DNA from: Haloferacaceae archaeon
Lineage (GTDB): Archaea; Halobacteriota; Halobacteria; Halobacteriales; Haloferacaceae
Length of the DNA: 8,957 bases
Assembly: GCA_018609965.1 (NCBI GenBank)
Contig: JAHENP010000231.1
Location: forward strand, 1 to 8,957
Direction: 5' to 3'
Made by a program: the position numbers and the translations under genes
Part shown: in pieces, positions 1 through 5,722 of the stretch
Layout: every line of letters begins with the position of its first letter
Numbering within the stretch: the stretch's first letter is position 1
Notes under the pieces: generated by a model
Database searches by the model: none
What the model was told of the DNA's origin: nothing
The model's input: only the letters and a program-made list of their open reading frames with translations

Positions 1-456
1 ACGGACGGCAGTTTCTCCGAGGACGTGGTGATGCCCGCCGGCGGCTCCGTGCGCCCGCCCAGCGAGGAGACGGTCCGGGAGGGGCTCCACACGTTGGACG
101 TGCCCGACCCCGACGGGATGAAACAACGGCTCGCGGACGTGAGCGCGCCGGCGTTCCTCTCCGTCGCGGACGACGCACTGGCCGACTCCGGCTACAGCCG
201 CGACGACCTGGATTTCGTCGCCCTGACCCACATGAAACGCTCGTTTCACGACTACCTCGTCGGGGAGTTAGGCGTCGGCGACGGCCACCACTATCTCGAC
301 GAGTTTGGCCACGTCCAGAGTGTCGACCAGGCGCTCGCGGTTGAGGCCGGGCTCGACGAGGGACTGGTCGACCCGGGTGACGTGGTGTTGTTCCTCGCGG
401 CCGGCACCGGCTACACGTGGAGTGCAACCGTGTTGGAGTGGACGGGCGGGCAGTAG
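1..456 (+). CDS. 3-oxoacyl-ACP synthase III (FabH-like) family protein, C-terminal part
   Basis: The reading frame is open from the first base of the window, so the gene begins upstream and only about 151 C-terminal residues are visible. The end has the KAS III C-terminal domain pattern: a Leu-Thr-His-Met segment carrying the likely active-site His (codon 229-231), then Glu-Phe-Gly-His-Val-Gln-Ser-Val-Asp-Gln, then a glycine-rich end (LFLAAGTGYTWSATVLEW). Members of this thiolase-fold family condense acyl-CoA with an acyl or malonyl group in the cytoplasm. Where bacterial FabH has the active-site Asn of a Gly-Asn-Thr motif, this protein has His (codon 310-312), so it belongs to a divergent branch and its substrate cannot be inferred. 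Third codon positions are almost all G or C, as expected for the host. The gene is convergent with the fragment at 513-689. Family assignment is firm; function is not. Confidence 0.85.
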   Translation, partial: TDGSFSEDVVMPAGGSVRPPSEETVREGLHTLDVPDPDGMKQRLADVSAPAFLSVADDALADSGYSRDDLDFVALTHMKRSFHDYLVGELGVGDGHHYLDEFGHVQSVDQALAVEAGLDEGLVDPGDVVLFLAAGTGYTWSATVLEWTGGQ

Positions 457-512
457 TTCCACCTCACGACCCACTCCGTTCGGCGGCTCCCGTGGTCGCT
501 CGGGCCGTGGGC

Positions 513-689
513 TCACCGATCTAGCCGCGGGTCGAACACCGACCGGAGCACCGCCACCCCGAGCGTGCCGGCGACGGCGACCAACGCGAGCGCGACGAGC
601 CCGCCGGCGATCCGGAGCAGGCTCTGGGTGTACCACAGCTCCAACTTGGAATCGTAGATCAGCACCCAGCCGCGCGTCCGTGTCGTCAC
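513..689 (-). pseudogene. Short membrane fragment resembling the C-terminal end of a DppC/DppB-type ABC permease
   Basis: From a GTG at 689 to a TGA at 513-515 this minus-strand frame gives 58 residues, with G or C in nearly every third codon position; upstream of the GTG that bias disappears. The sequence has Gly-Trp-Val-Leu-Ile-Tyr-Asp near the start, one strongly hydrophobic helix (about residues 28-50), and ends in Val-Phe-Asp-Pro-Arg-Leu-Asp-Arg. A Trp-Gly-like segment, a last helix and a terminal Asp-Pro-Arg is the usual end of dipeptide/oligopeptide ABC permeases of the inner-membrane BC type. A full permease is about 300 residues, so this is probably the surviving tail of a deleted gene, joined head-to-head to a similar tail at 680-916. 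The alternative is a genuine small one-helix membrane protein starting at this GTG. The coding signal is solid; the permease origin is inferred. Confidence 0.5.
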
Positions 690-916
690 CGTCGGAGGGA
701 CTCGCGTTTCTCCAGTTCGGCGGGCGCGTCTCGCCGGTCCTGTCGCTGCCGTCGGGCCACCAGTCGTGGGGGGAGACGACCGGTGCCGAACCCCCCGCGT
801 TCCCGTTGCACTGGTGGCGGGTCGTCTTCCCCACGCTCACGTTGTTGGTGGCGACCGCCGCGGTGACGGTGTTCGCCGGCGCACTCCAACGGATTCTCGA
901 CTCACGCGGGGAGTGA
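680..916 (+). pseudogene. DppC-like ABC transporter permease remnant (C-terminal end only)
   Basis: The frame from 680 to the TGA at 914-916 has strong G/C third-position bias and reads Glu-Gly-Leu-Ala-Phe-Leu-Gln-Phe-Gly-Gly, then Gln-Ser-Trp-Gly-Glu, then Trp-Trp-Arg-Val-Val-Phe-Pro followed by a hydrophobic helix and Arg-Ile-Leu-Asp-Ser-Arg. This order (glutamate and small residues before Leu-x-Phe-Leu, then Ser-Trp-Gly, then Trp-Trp before a Phe-Pro helix, then Asp-x-Arg) is that of the last part of peptide/nickel ABC permeases such as DppC. Roughly three quarters of a normal permease, including the EAA loop that contacts the ATPase, is missing. The GTG at 680 is the only start upstream of the coding signal and overlaps the start of the opposing fragment, so it is probably fortuitous. 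No ATPase or solute-binding partner gene is present. It could not transport by itself. Confidence 0.55.
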
Positions 917-956
917 CTCTCCGGGCGGTGAGGCCTCGTCACGGTGTCGGTGCGGC

Positions 957-1928
957 TCAGGGGGTCGGTGGGGTTGCCGTCTCGAAGGGGAACTCGACGC
1001 CGGTGTCCGCGACCGACCGCTCCCACAGCCGCTCGGCGTCTGTTTCGTCGTATGAGGCGTTGTTCGACCGTTGGACGCTCGGGTAACCGCGCATGTTCTG
1101 GAACCCGTCCGGGCCGACGTAGTCACCGCCCGCAACGTCCGCGACGGCGGCGTACAGCATCGGCAACGCCCCTTGTGCGGCGCTCTGGCCGAACAGCTTG
1201 TTCGCCAGCTTCATGCCGTACTCCGCGAACGGGAGACTGCTCTCGGCGCCCGTCCGGAGTTGGAGGTTGGTCGCGGCGTACCCCGGGTGACAGGCGACAC
1301 TCTCGACGGGGAGCCCGTGGTCGTCGAGCCGCCGGTCGAGTTCGTACGCGAACAGGAGGTTCGACAGCTTGCTCCGGCCGTAGGCGGCCCACTTCGAGTA
1401 CGACGCCTCCCAGTGGAGATCATCGAAGTCCATCTCGCCGGTCTCGTGGGCCCCCGACGACTGGGTGACGACCCGTGCCGGATCGGACCGACTGCCGGCG
1501 GCCGCGAGCGCCGGCAGCAACTGGCCGGTCAGCGCGAAGTGACCCATGTGGTTCACCCCCAACTGCATCTCGAAGCCGTCCTGCGTCTCTCGACGCGGAA
1601 TCGCCATCACGCCGGCGTTGTTGCAGAGCACGTCGATCTCGGGGTACGCCTCCCGTGTCGACTCCGCGAACAACGCCACCGAGTCGAGATCCGCGAGATC
1701 ACACGCCCGCACGTCGAGTGTACCGTCGAGTCCGTTGCTCCCTGCCGACCCGCGGATCTCCGCGGCGGCGTCTTCTGCTCGGTCTGTGCTCCGACAGGCC
1801 ATCACCACCGTCGCACCCTTCCGAGCGAACGTCTCCGTCGCCTCGAAGCCGAGCCCACTGTTCGCGCCCGTCACCACCACGACCGTGTCGTCGAGTTGCG
1901 GCACGTCGTCTGCGGTCCAGTTCGACAT
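957..1928 (-). CDS. Short-chain dehydrogenase/reductase (retinol dehydrogenase-like SDR)
   Basis: This 323-residue cytoplasmic protein has all classical SDR signatures in order: the nucleotide-binding Thr-Gly-Ala-Asn-Ser-Gly-Leu-Gly at residues 20-27, Asn-Asn-Ala-Gly at 103-106, the structural Asn126 followed by His, Ser157/Ser158, and the catalytic Tyr183-x3-Lys187, followed by His-Pro-Gly-Tyr at 214-217. Arg46 after the second strand (Ala-Cys-Arg-Ser) favours NADP(H) over NAD(H). The length and the long C-terminal part match the RDH11-14/WWOX-like group, which oxidise or reduce hydrophobic alcohols and carbonyls; the haloarchaeal substrate is unknown. The ATG at 1928 is the only reasonable start. 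The gene lies 71 bp behind the lipoprotein gene at 2000 on the same strand, with no obvious TATA box in the gap, so read-through from upstream is possible. The downstream neighbour is the convergent permease remnant. Confidence 0.9.
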   Translation of the reverse strand: MSNWTADDVPQLDDTVVVVTGANSGLGFEATETFARKGATVVMACRSTDRAEDAAAEIRGSAGSNGLDGTLDVRACDLADLDSVALFAESTREAYPEIDVLCNNAGVMAIPRRETQDGFEMQLGVNHMGHFALTGQLLPALAAAGSRSDPARVVTQSSGAHETGEMDFDDLHWEASYSKWAAYGRSKLSNLLFAYELDRRLDDHGLPVESVACHPGYAATNLQLRTGAESSLPFAEYGMKLANKLFGQSAAQGALPMLYAAVADVAGGDYVGPDGFQNMRGYPSVQRSNNASYDETDAERLWERSVADTGVEFPFETATPPTP

Positions 1929-1999
1929 ACCTGCGATTGGCGTGCGAGACTCAAGACGTTAGGGGTCTACTCTGGGGGGCGTCGATCACGGCCGGTCTG

Positions 2000-3190
2000 T
2001 TAGGCTTCTATTCGCAGCAGGCCATTGTTCACAGCCGCGTACACTGCGTCGTCGGTCACGGCGAGATTCGAGTCGACCGAGAGACCTGTCAGCTGCCAAC
2101 GAACGTCACCTGTGTCCCGGTCGAAGGCAGTGACACCACCGCGAGACGCACCGACAAGCACGGATTTGGCAGTGCTCACCGGCGATGACAGTCCGGTCGG
2201 TTCGTCTCCTCTCTTCTCGGACGGCTCCACTGGTGTTCTCCACAGCTGTGTTCCGGTTTTGGCGTCGAGCGCGACGACTTCCCCAGCCAACGTGTCCGAC
2301 AAGAAGACCGTGCCGTCACAGTAGCTGAGTGGGGGGACAAGACCACGAGTCTCCGTCTGATACGTCCAGACAGTGTCCCCGCTCTCCTTGTCGAGGGCGT
2401 ACACCGTTCCGTCATTGTTGGGCACATAAAGGTGCGTACCGACAACGGGGTTGTGGTACGTCTCCCCGGCGGCCGGCGACTGCCACACGACCGTCCCGTC
2501 GCGGCTGTCGACGGCTATCAGGCTCCCCCCTCCGGCGCTTGCGTCAGTCACGTAAACGGTGCTGTCCGCGCTCGCGATCCCAACGACGAGTCGATCAACC
2601 TCCACACCCCAGCTGTAGCTCCCGGTTCCGGAGTCGTACGCGTGGACGCTCGCGTCAGTCCCAGTGACGTAGATACACTGGGCATCAGCAAGAACGCCTA
2701 CGTGTGGTAACGAGGTCGGGACCGCGCCATGTGTTTCGAGTGTTGCTGGGTCGAGCCACTCTACACCTGCGTTCGTGTGGACGGCGAGAAGTCCCCCAGC
2801 GACAGTCGGACTGACCCGAGTTACACGGTCGAACGAGCGTGTATCCGTGCGGTACGACTCTGTGTCTGTCTTTCGGACCAGCTTAGCGTCTTCTTGCATC
2901 CAAAACACGCTCTGATCCGTTGTGATCACCCACCCAGTACCCAGAAGCCTCTCTTCGACGCCACCGACAATCTTGGCTTGTGGACTGCTTCGTATCTCCC
3001 GGTCGACGCGTCCGGTGCGTGCAGCAGCGCCGGTCGCTGTCGGCCACACTGCTGGCTCTCCGGTGTCTACTGTGGGTATCGTCTCCGGAGCCACCCGGTC
3101 GGCGTTCGGTCGAGAGTGGGACTGGACTCCGGTACATCCGGCAATGCTGCCTGCTCCGAGAAGCGCGAGAACACCACGGCGGCGGGCCAT
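2000..3190 (-). CDS. Tat-exported lipoprotein with PQQ-type beta-propeller (BamB-like repeats)
   Basis: From the ATG at 3190 the protein has 396 residues. It opens with Ala-Arg-Arg-Arg-Gly-Val-Leu-Ala-Leu-Leu and a lipobox Ser-Ile-Ala-Gly-Cys ending at Cys19, a twin-arginine lipoprotein signal, so it should be anchored outside the membrane. The frame stays open upstream to a TTG at 3265, but that extension would bury the signal, which is why the ATG is chosen. The rest consists of about seven to eight blades of roughly 40 residues, each with the pattern x-Val-Tyr-x-x-x-x-x-Gly-x-Val-x-Ala-Leu-Asp then Gly-x-x-x-Trp (for example GTVYALDKESGDTVW). Such propellers are usually binding or assembly scaffolds; PQQ-dehydrogenase residues are not evident, so no enzymatic role is claimed. 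Codons are less GC-biased than in neighbours (the last sense codons are CTG CGA ATA GAA GCC), suggesting separate ancestry or weak expression. Confidence 0.85.
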   Translation of the reverse strand: MARRRGVLALLGAGSIAGCTGVQSHSRPNADRVAPETIPTVDTGEPAVWPTATGAAARTGRVDREIRSSPQAKIVGGVEERLLGTGWVITTDQSVFWMQEDAKLVRKTDTESYRTDTRSFDRVTRVSPTVAGGLLAVHTNAGVEWLDPATLETHGAVPTSLPHVGVLADAQCIYVTGTDASVHAYDSGTGSYSWGVEVDRLVVGIASADSTVYVTDASAGGGSLIAVDSRDGTVVWQSPAAGETYHNPVVGTHLYVPNNDGTVYALDKESGDTVWTYQTETRGLVPPLSYCDGTVFLSDTLAGEVVALDAKTGTQLWRTPVEPSEKRGDEPTGLSSPVSTAKSVLVGASRGGVTAFDRDTGDVRWQLTGLSVDSNLAVTDDAVYAAVNNGLLRIEA

Positions 3191-3214
3191 CACCAACAAC
3201 TGCTGGCGGCGAAC

Positions 3215-3219
3215 ATTTA
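3215..3219 (-). promoter_or_regulatory. Possible TATA element for the beta-propeller lipoprotein gene
   Basis: On the minus strand TAAAT lies 25-29 bases before the ATG at 3190. That is the spacing expected of a TATA box for a leaderless haloarchaeal transcript. The match is short and the same bases include the stop codon of an open fragment, so the call is weak. Confidence 0.25.
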
Positions 3220-3324
3220 CTGCTTGTGTCGTTTTCCTCGTGGTACTGGCCCCCCCTGTCGCCAAGCCGTATCCACAAGTTGTCTACGGTCCAACTCGGC
3301 ATACAGCCGGTTGATGTACGAATG
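3217..3324 (-). pseudogene. Unidentified open fragment without a start (possible gene remnant)
   Basis: Between a TGA at 3325-3327 and a TAA at 3217-3219 the minus strand is open for 35 codons, beginning His-Ser-Tyr-Ile-Asn-Arg-Leu-Tyr-Ala-Glu-Leu-Asp. The first dozen codons mostly end in G or C and read like an amphipathic helix of a real protein; after that the bias fades into arginine- and glycine-rich sequence. There is no ATG in the open part. It lies just downstream, on the same strand, of the VapC-like remnant, so it may be part of the same decayed region. I do not recognise a family, and chance cannot be excluded. Confidence 0.2.
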
Positions 3325-3354
3325 TCAACGGAGCGTCGTGTGGTCAGAGCGGGA

Positions 3355-3537
3355 TCAGACGGACTCGTCTCGGGATCGTGAGAGTTCGACATCGACCGGA
3401 AGCTGGTCGAAGTCGGCGGCGGCGACGACTCGCGTCGCATCACGGTTGGCGGCGAGCGCGACGGCGTGTGCGTCACCGGGCGCGATTCGCCCCGTGGCTT
3501 TCACACGGCCGACGGTCTCCCACGGTGCGCGTTCGAT
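3355..3537 (-). pseudogene. Truncated VapC-like PIN-domain toxin (C-terminal part only)
   Basis: The frame is open for 60 codons between an in-frame TAA (3538-3540) and the TGA at 3355-3357. It reads Arg-Val-Lys-Ala-Thr-Gly-Arg-Ile-Ala-Pro-Gly-Asp-Ala-His-Ala-Val-Ala-Leu-Ala-Ala, then Asp-Ala-Thr-Arg-Val-Val-Ala-Ala-Ala-Asp-Phe-Asp-Gln-Leu. This is the C-terminal signature of VapC-family PIN ribonucleases, where an Asp-Ala-x-Ala-Val-Ala-Leu-Ala helix is followed by a strand ending in Asp-Phe. VapC toxins are about 130 residues and need an N-terminal Asp and a central Glu for metal binding; both are absent because everything before the last domain half is gone. No VapB-like antitoxin is visible next to it. 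The stop directly upstream and the lack of a credible start make it a non-functional relic. A GTG inside could start a 49-residue peptide but would not give a PIN fold. Confidence 0.6.
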
Positions 3538-3599
3538 TTAGAACCCCGCTCTCGTGAGTCCACACCGCACGCGTGGCGACACACAGTCCTCCTCGGGGT

Positions 3600-3638
3600 G
3601 TCTGTGTCGCGTTCTCGCTCACGGGGTCTGTGTCGCGT
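3600..3638. repeat. Direct repeat of 13 bp spanning the end of the 3619-4128 gene
   Basis: GTCTGTGTCGCGT occurs at 3600-3612 and again at 3626-3638, both preceded by a CGGGG-type run. The second copy encodes the end of the minus-strand gene (Ala-Thr-Gln-Thr) and the first lies just past its stop. A small tandem duplication at the gene end is the simplest reading. Confidence 0.5.
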
Positions 3639-4128
3639 CGGCCGCCAGATCAGACAACGTCTCGGCCGCGCGAAGCTCCGCGACGGTCGTGTACCACGCA
3701 CCGCGGACACCGTTGCCGTCGTTGACGACCGGGTCCGAGAGCGGCTGGAGACCACCGAGGTGGAACACCGTCACCTGCTGTTCGTCGGAGAACGGCTCGA
3801 TCAGTTCCGCCCAGTCCGTCTCGTCGAGCACCGGCCCCTCGGTCGTCGTGTCCGTGTCGGCAGACGCCGGCGGGGCGTCGGCGGCAGACTCGGCCGTCCG
3901 CGCCTCGACGGACGCGAGGTGGGTGATCGCGGAGGTGGGGGCAGTGCGGTAGAACGCCATCCAGTCGAACGGCTTCTTGCTCCGCGGGTACGACCGCGGA
4001 CACGGGTAGAAGCCGTCGCGACACCGGTCGTACGTCTCCGTCTGTGTCGCGACCGTACAGACACGGTCGTCCGGCGGTGCGTCCTCGTCGTCGTCCCCGA
4101 AGGCGCCGAGGTCGGCGTTGCCCGACAT
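3619..4128 (-). CDS. Conserved-looking hypothetical protein, 169 residues, divergent from photolyase
   Basis: The ATG at 4128 and TGA at 3619-3621 give 169 acidic residues with strong G/C third-position bias. An upstream extension of the frame exists but loses the bias and overlaps the photolyase gene, so the ATG is preferred. Visible parts are an Asp-rich N-terminus (residues 11-22); three cysteines, Cys24-x11-Cys36-x6-Cys43, in a Tyr/Pro-rich stretch; a well-packed segment Trp-Met-Ala-Phe-Tyr-Arg-Thr-Ala-Pro-Thr-Ser-Ala-Ile-Thr-His (56-70); an Ala/Thr/Asp linker (79-99); and a second folded part with Val-Thr-Val-Phe-His-Leu at 119-124. The strand-like segment around Ala-Phe-Tyr and Ala-Ile-Thr-His recalls PUA/EVE/ASCH-type beta-barrels, but this is only a resemblance. 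No signal peptide or membrane helix is present, so it is cytoplasmic. It shares a 123-bp divergent spacer with the photolyase gene, which hints at, but does not prove, common control. Confidence 0.75.
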   Translation of the reverse strand: MSGNADLGAFGDDDEDAPPDDRVCTVATQTETYDRCRDGFYPCPRSYPRSKKPFDWMAFYRTAPTSAITHLASVEARTAESAADAPPASADTDTTTEGPVLDETDWAELIEPFSDEQQVTVFHLGGLQPLSDPVVNDGNGVRGAWYTTVAELRAAETLSDLAADATQTP

Positions 4129-4197
4129 TGGCCGTCGTACGGGTGGGGTTGGCTTGAATCCCGCGGGGGCCACACTGTCTCCGGCGCCAACAGACGA

Positions 4198-4213
4198 CCC
4201 GCGGTGTCGCGGG
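4198..4213. repeat. Perfect hairpin in the divergent spacer before the photolyase gene
   Basis: CCCGCG (4198-4203) pairs perfectly with CGCGGG (4208-4213) around a GTGT loop, 39-54 bases before the photolyase GTG. An 8-bp palindrome CCCGCGGG lies at 4160-4167 in the same spacer. Position fits an operator or a transcript hairpin; there is no evidence for which. Confidence 0.5.
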
Positions 4214-4251
4214 ACCGAAGCGGTGAACAAGCTCCCGGCCCTGGAAAGGGT

Positions 4252-5643
4252 GTGCAAGTATTCTGGCACCGCCGCGACCTCCGGATTCCGGACAACAAGG
4301 GGCTGAGTATCGCGTCCCGCGACGGGACGGTCGTCCCGGTGTTCGTCGTCGACAGCGAGATCCTCGCCGACGTGGGGCGCCGACAACGCGCGTTTTTCCT
4401 CGACTGTGTCCGCGAACTGAAGCGCCGCTACCGGTCGCTCGGGAGTGACCTGATCGTCCGGTCGGGCGACCCCAGTGAGGTGTTGCCGACCGTCGCCGAG
4501 GGGGTCGGCGCCGACCGGGTCGTCTGGAACGACCACTACCGACGAGAACGGCGCGAACGCGCCGACGACGTGCGAGACGCACTCACCGCGGCCGACATCG
4601 ACTACGACTCCCGGACGGATCTGGTGTTGGTGTCGCCCGAACGGCTCGACAGCCGGTACCCGACCCACGGCTCGTTCCACTCCGACTGGGAGCAACAGGC
4701 GAAGCCGTCCCCGTTCGACCCGGAGACGGACGCGTTCGCGCCGTTGGACGACGAGACGAGCGTTCCGAGCGTCGGGGCGGACATCGACCTTCCCGAGGCG
4801 GGGTACGAGGCCGCCCGTGAACGGTTCGACGACTTCCTCGACCAGGGGATCTACACGTACAACGACAACCGCGACAACATGCCCGCCGCCGTCGAGAACC
4901 CGGCGACGAGCGTCTCGCGGATGTCACCGTACCTCTCGGCGGGCGCCATCGGCGTCCGGGAGCTGTGGGCCGACGCCTCCGACACGTACGACGCCGTCCA
5001 CGGCAACGAACGACGCAACGTCGACAAGTACCGCTACGAGCTGTCGTGGCGGGAACACATGTACCACCTCCTCTACTACCTGCCGGATCTCGACCGGACG
5101 AACTACAAGTCGATCCCCAACGAGATCGAGTGGCGGACCGGGCCGGAGGCGAAGGCGGACTTCGAGGCGTGGACCGCCGGCGAGACGGGCTACCCGTTCG
5201 TCGACGCCGGGATGCGCCAACTGGAACAAGAGGGGTACATCCACAACCGCCCGCGGCAGTTGGTCGCCTCCCTGTTGACGAAACACCTGCTGATCGACTG
5301 GCGGCTCGGGGCCGACTACTTCCGGCGGAAGCTGGTCGACCACGACCCGGCCTCGAACTACGGCTCCTGGCAGTGGATCGCCTCCACCGGGACGGACTCC
5401 GTGGACGTACGGATCTTCGATCCCGTCTCACAGATGGGGAAGTACGACGACAGCGGCGACTACGTCACGAAGTACGTGCCGGAGCTGGACGGTGTTTCGC
5501 CGCGGAAGATCATCGACTGGCCGACCCTCTCACACGGGGAACGCGAGGAGCTGGCGCCCGACTACGTCCACCCGATCGTCGACCGCAACCACGGCTGGGA
5601 CCGCGCCGAACGGGTGTTCGAGGAGGCGCTCGGGAAACGCTGA
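4252..5643 (+). CDS. phr2: Class I deoxyribodipyrimidine (CPD) photolyase
   Basis: The enzyme uses blue light and reduced FAD to split cyclobutane pyrimidine dimers in DNA. The 463 residues match the family length. An N-terminal antenna domain starts with Phe-Trp-His-Arg-Arg-Asp-Leu-Arg (4-11). The FAD domain contains Arg-Met-Ser-Pro-Tyr-Leu-Ser-Ala-Gly (223-231), Glu-Leu-Ser-Trp266-Arg-Glu (equivalent of the dimer-contacting Trp277 of E. coli), Gly-Tyr-Pro-Phe-Val-Asp-Ala-Gly-Met-Arg (313-322), His-Asn-Arg (331-333) and Asn369-x3-Trp373-Gln-Trp-Ile-Ala-Ser-Thr-Gly-Thr-Asp. The electron-transfer tryptophans appear intact (Trp350 and Trp373 at the same spacing as E. coli 359 and 382; Trp294 probably for 306). 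The GTG at 4252 is chosen because homologues begin right there; the frame extends upstream without homology. There is no clear TATA box. The antenna cofactor, perhaps 8-HDF as in other archaea, cannot be read from sequence. The symbol follows the haloarchaeal gene name. Confidence 0.93.
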   Translation: MQVFWHRRDLRIPDNKGLSIASRDGTVVPVFVVDSEILADVGRRQRAFFLDCVRELKRRYRSLGSDLIVRSGDPSEVLPTVAEGVGADRVVWNDHYRRERRERADDVRDALTAADIDYDSRTDLVLVSPERLDSRYPTHGSFHSDWEQQAKPSPFDPETDAFAPLDDETSVPSVGADIDLPEAGYEAARERFDDFLDQGIYTYNDNRDNMPAAVENPATSVSRMSPYLSAGAIGVRELWADASDTYDAVHGNERRNVDKYRYELSWREHMYHLLYYLPDLDRTNYKSIPNEIEWRTGPEAKADFEAWTAGETGYPFVDAGMRQLEQEGYIHNRPRQLVASLLTKHLLIDWRLGADYFRRKLVDHDPASNYGSWQWIASTGTDSVDVRIFDPVSQMGKYDDSGDYVTKYVPELDGVSPRKIIDWPTLSHGEREELAPDYVHPIVDRNHGWDRAERVFEEALGKR

Positions 5644-5672
5644 ATCCGAGTGACGGACACTGCGGGCCGCGT

Positions 5673-5691
5673 CCCGCGGCGACTCCGCGGG
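5673..5691 (+). terminator. Hairpin with short T run behind the photolyase gene
   Basis: CCCGCGG (5673-5679) pairs perfectly with CCGCGGG (5685-5691) around a five-base loop, followed by GGTTT. It sits 29 bases after the photolyase stop. This is a terminator-like structure with a very short T run; archaeal termination relies mainly on U-tracts, so it may instead be a weak or processing structure. Confidence 0.4.
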
Positions 5692-5722
5692 GGTTTAGCC
5701 GCTCCGGGCCCGAACACGGACG

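Noticed and set aside
268..1026. Long minus-strand open frame of 252 codons across the KAS III gene end and permease remnants
   Set aside because: It is rich in Arg, Pro and Gly with no domain pattern and overlaps better-supported frames; an antisense shadow of GC-rich coding DNA.
3466..4251. Upstream extension of the photolyase frame (about 262 codons)
   Set aside because: The extension is Arg/Val/Gly-rich, antisense to the 169-residue gene, and photolyase homology begins exactly at the GTG at 4252.
4129..4695. N-terminal extension of the 169-residue protein into the photolyase gene
   Set aside because: It lacks codon bias and is antisense to the conserved photolyase N-terminus; the ATG at 4128 begins the biased part.
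4475..5431. Long Arg/Ser/Thr-rich open frames inside the photolyase gene on both strands
   Set aside because: Low-complexity shadow frames typical of GC-rich genes, without any family signature.
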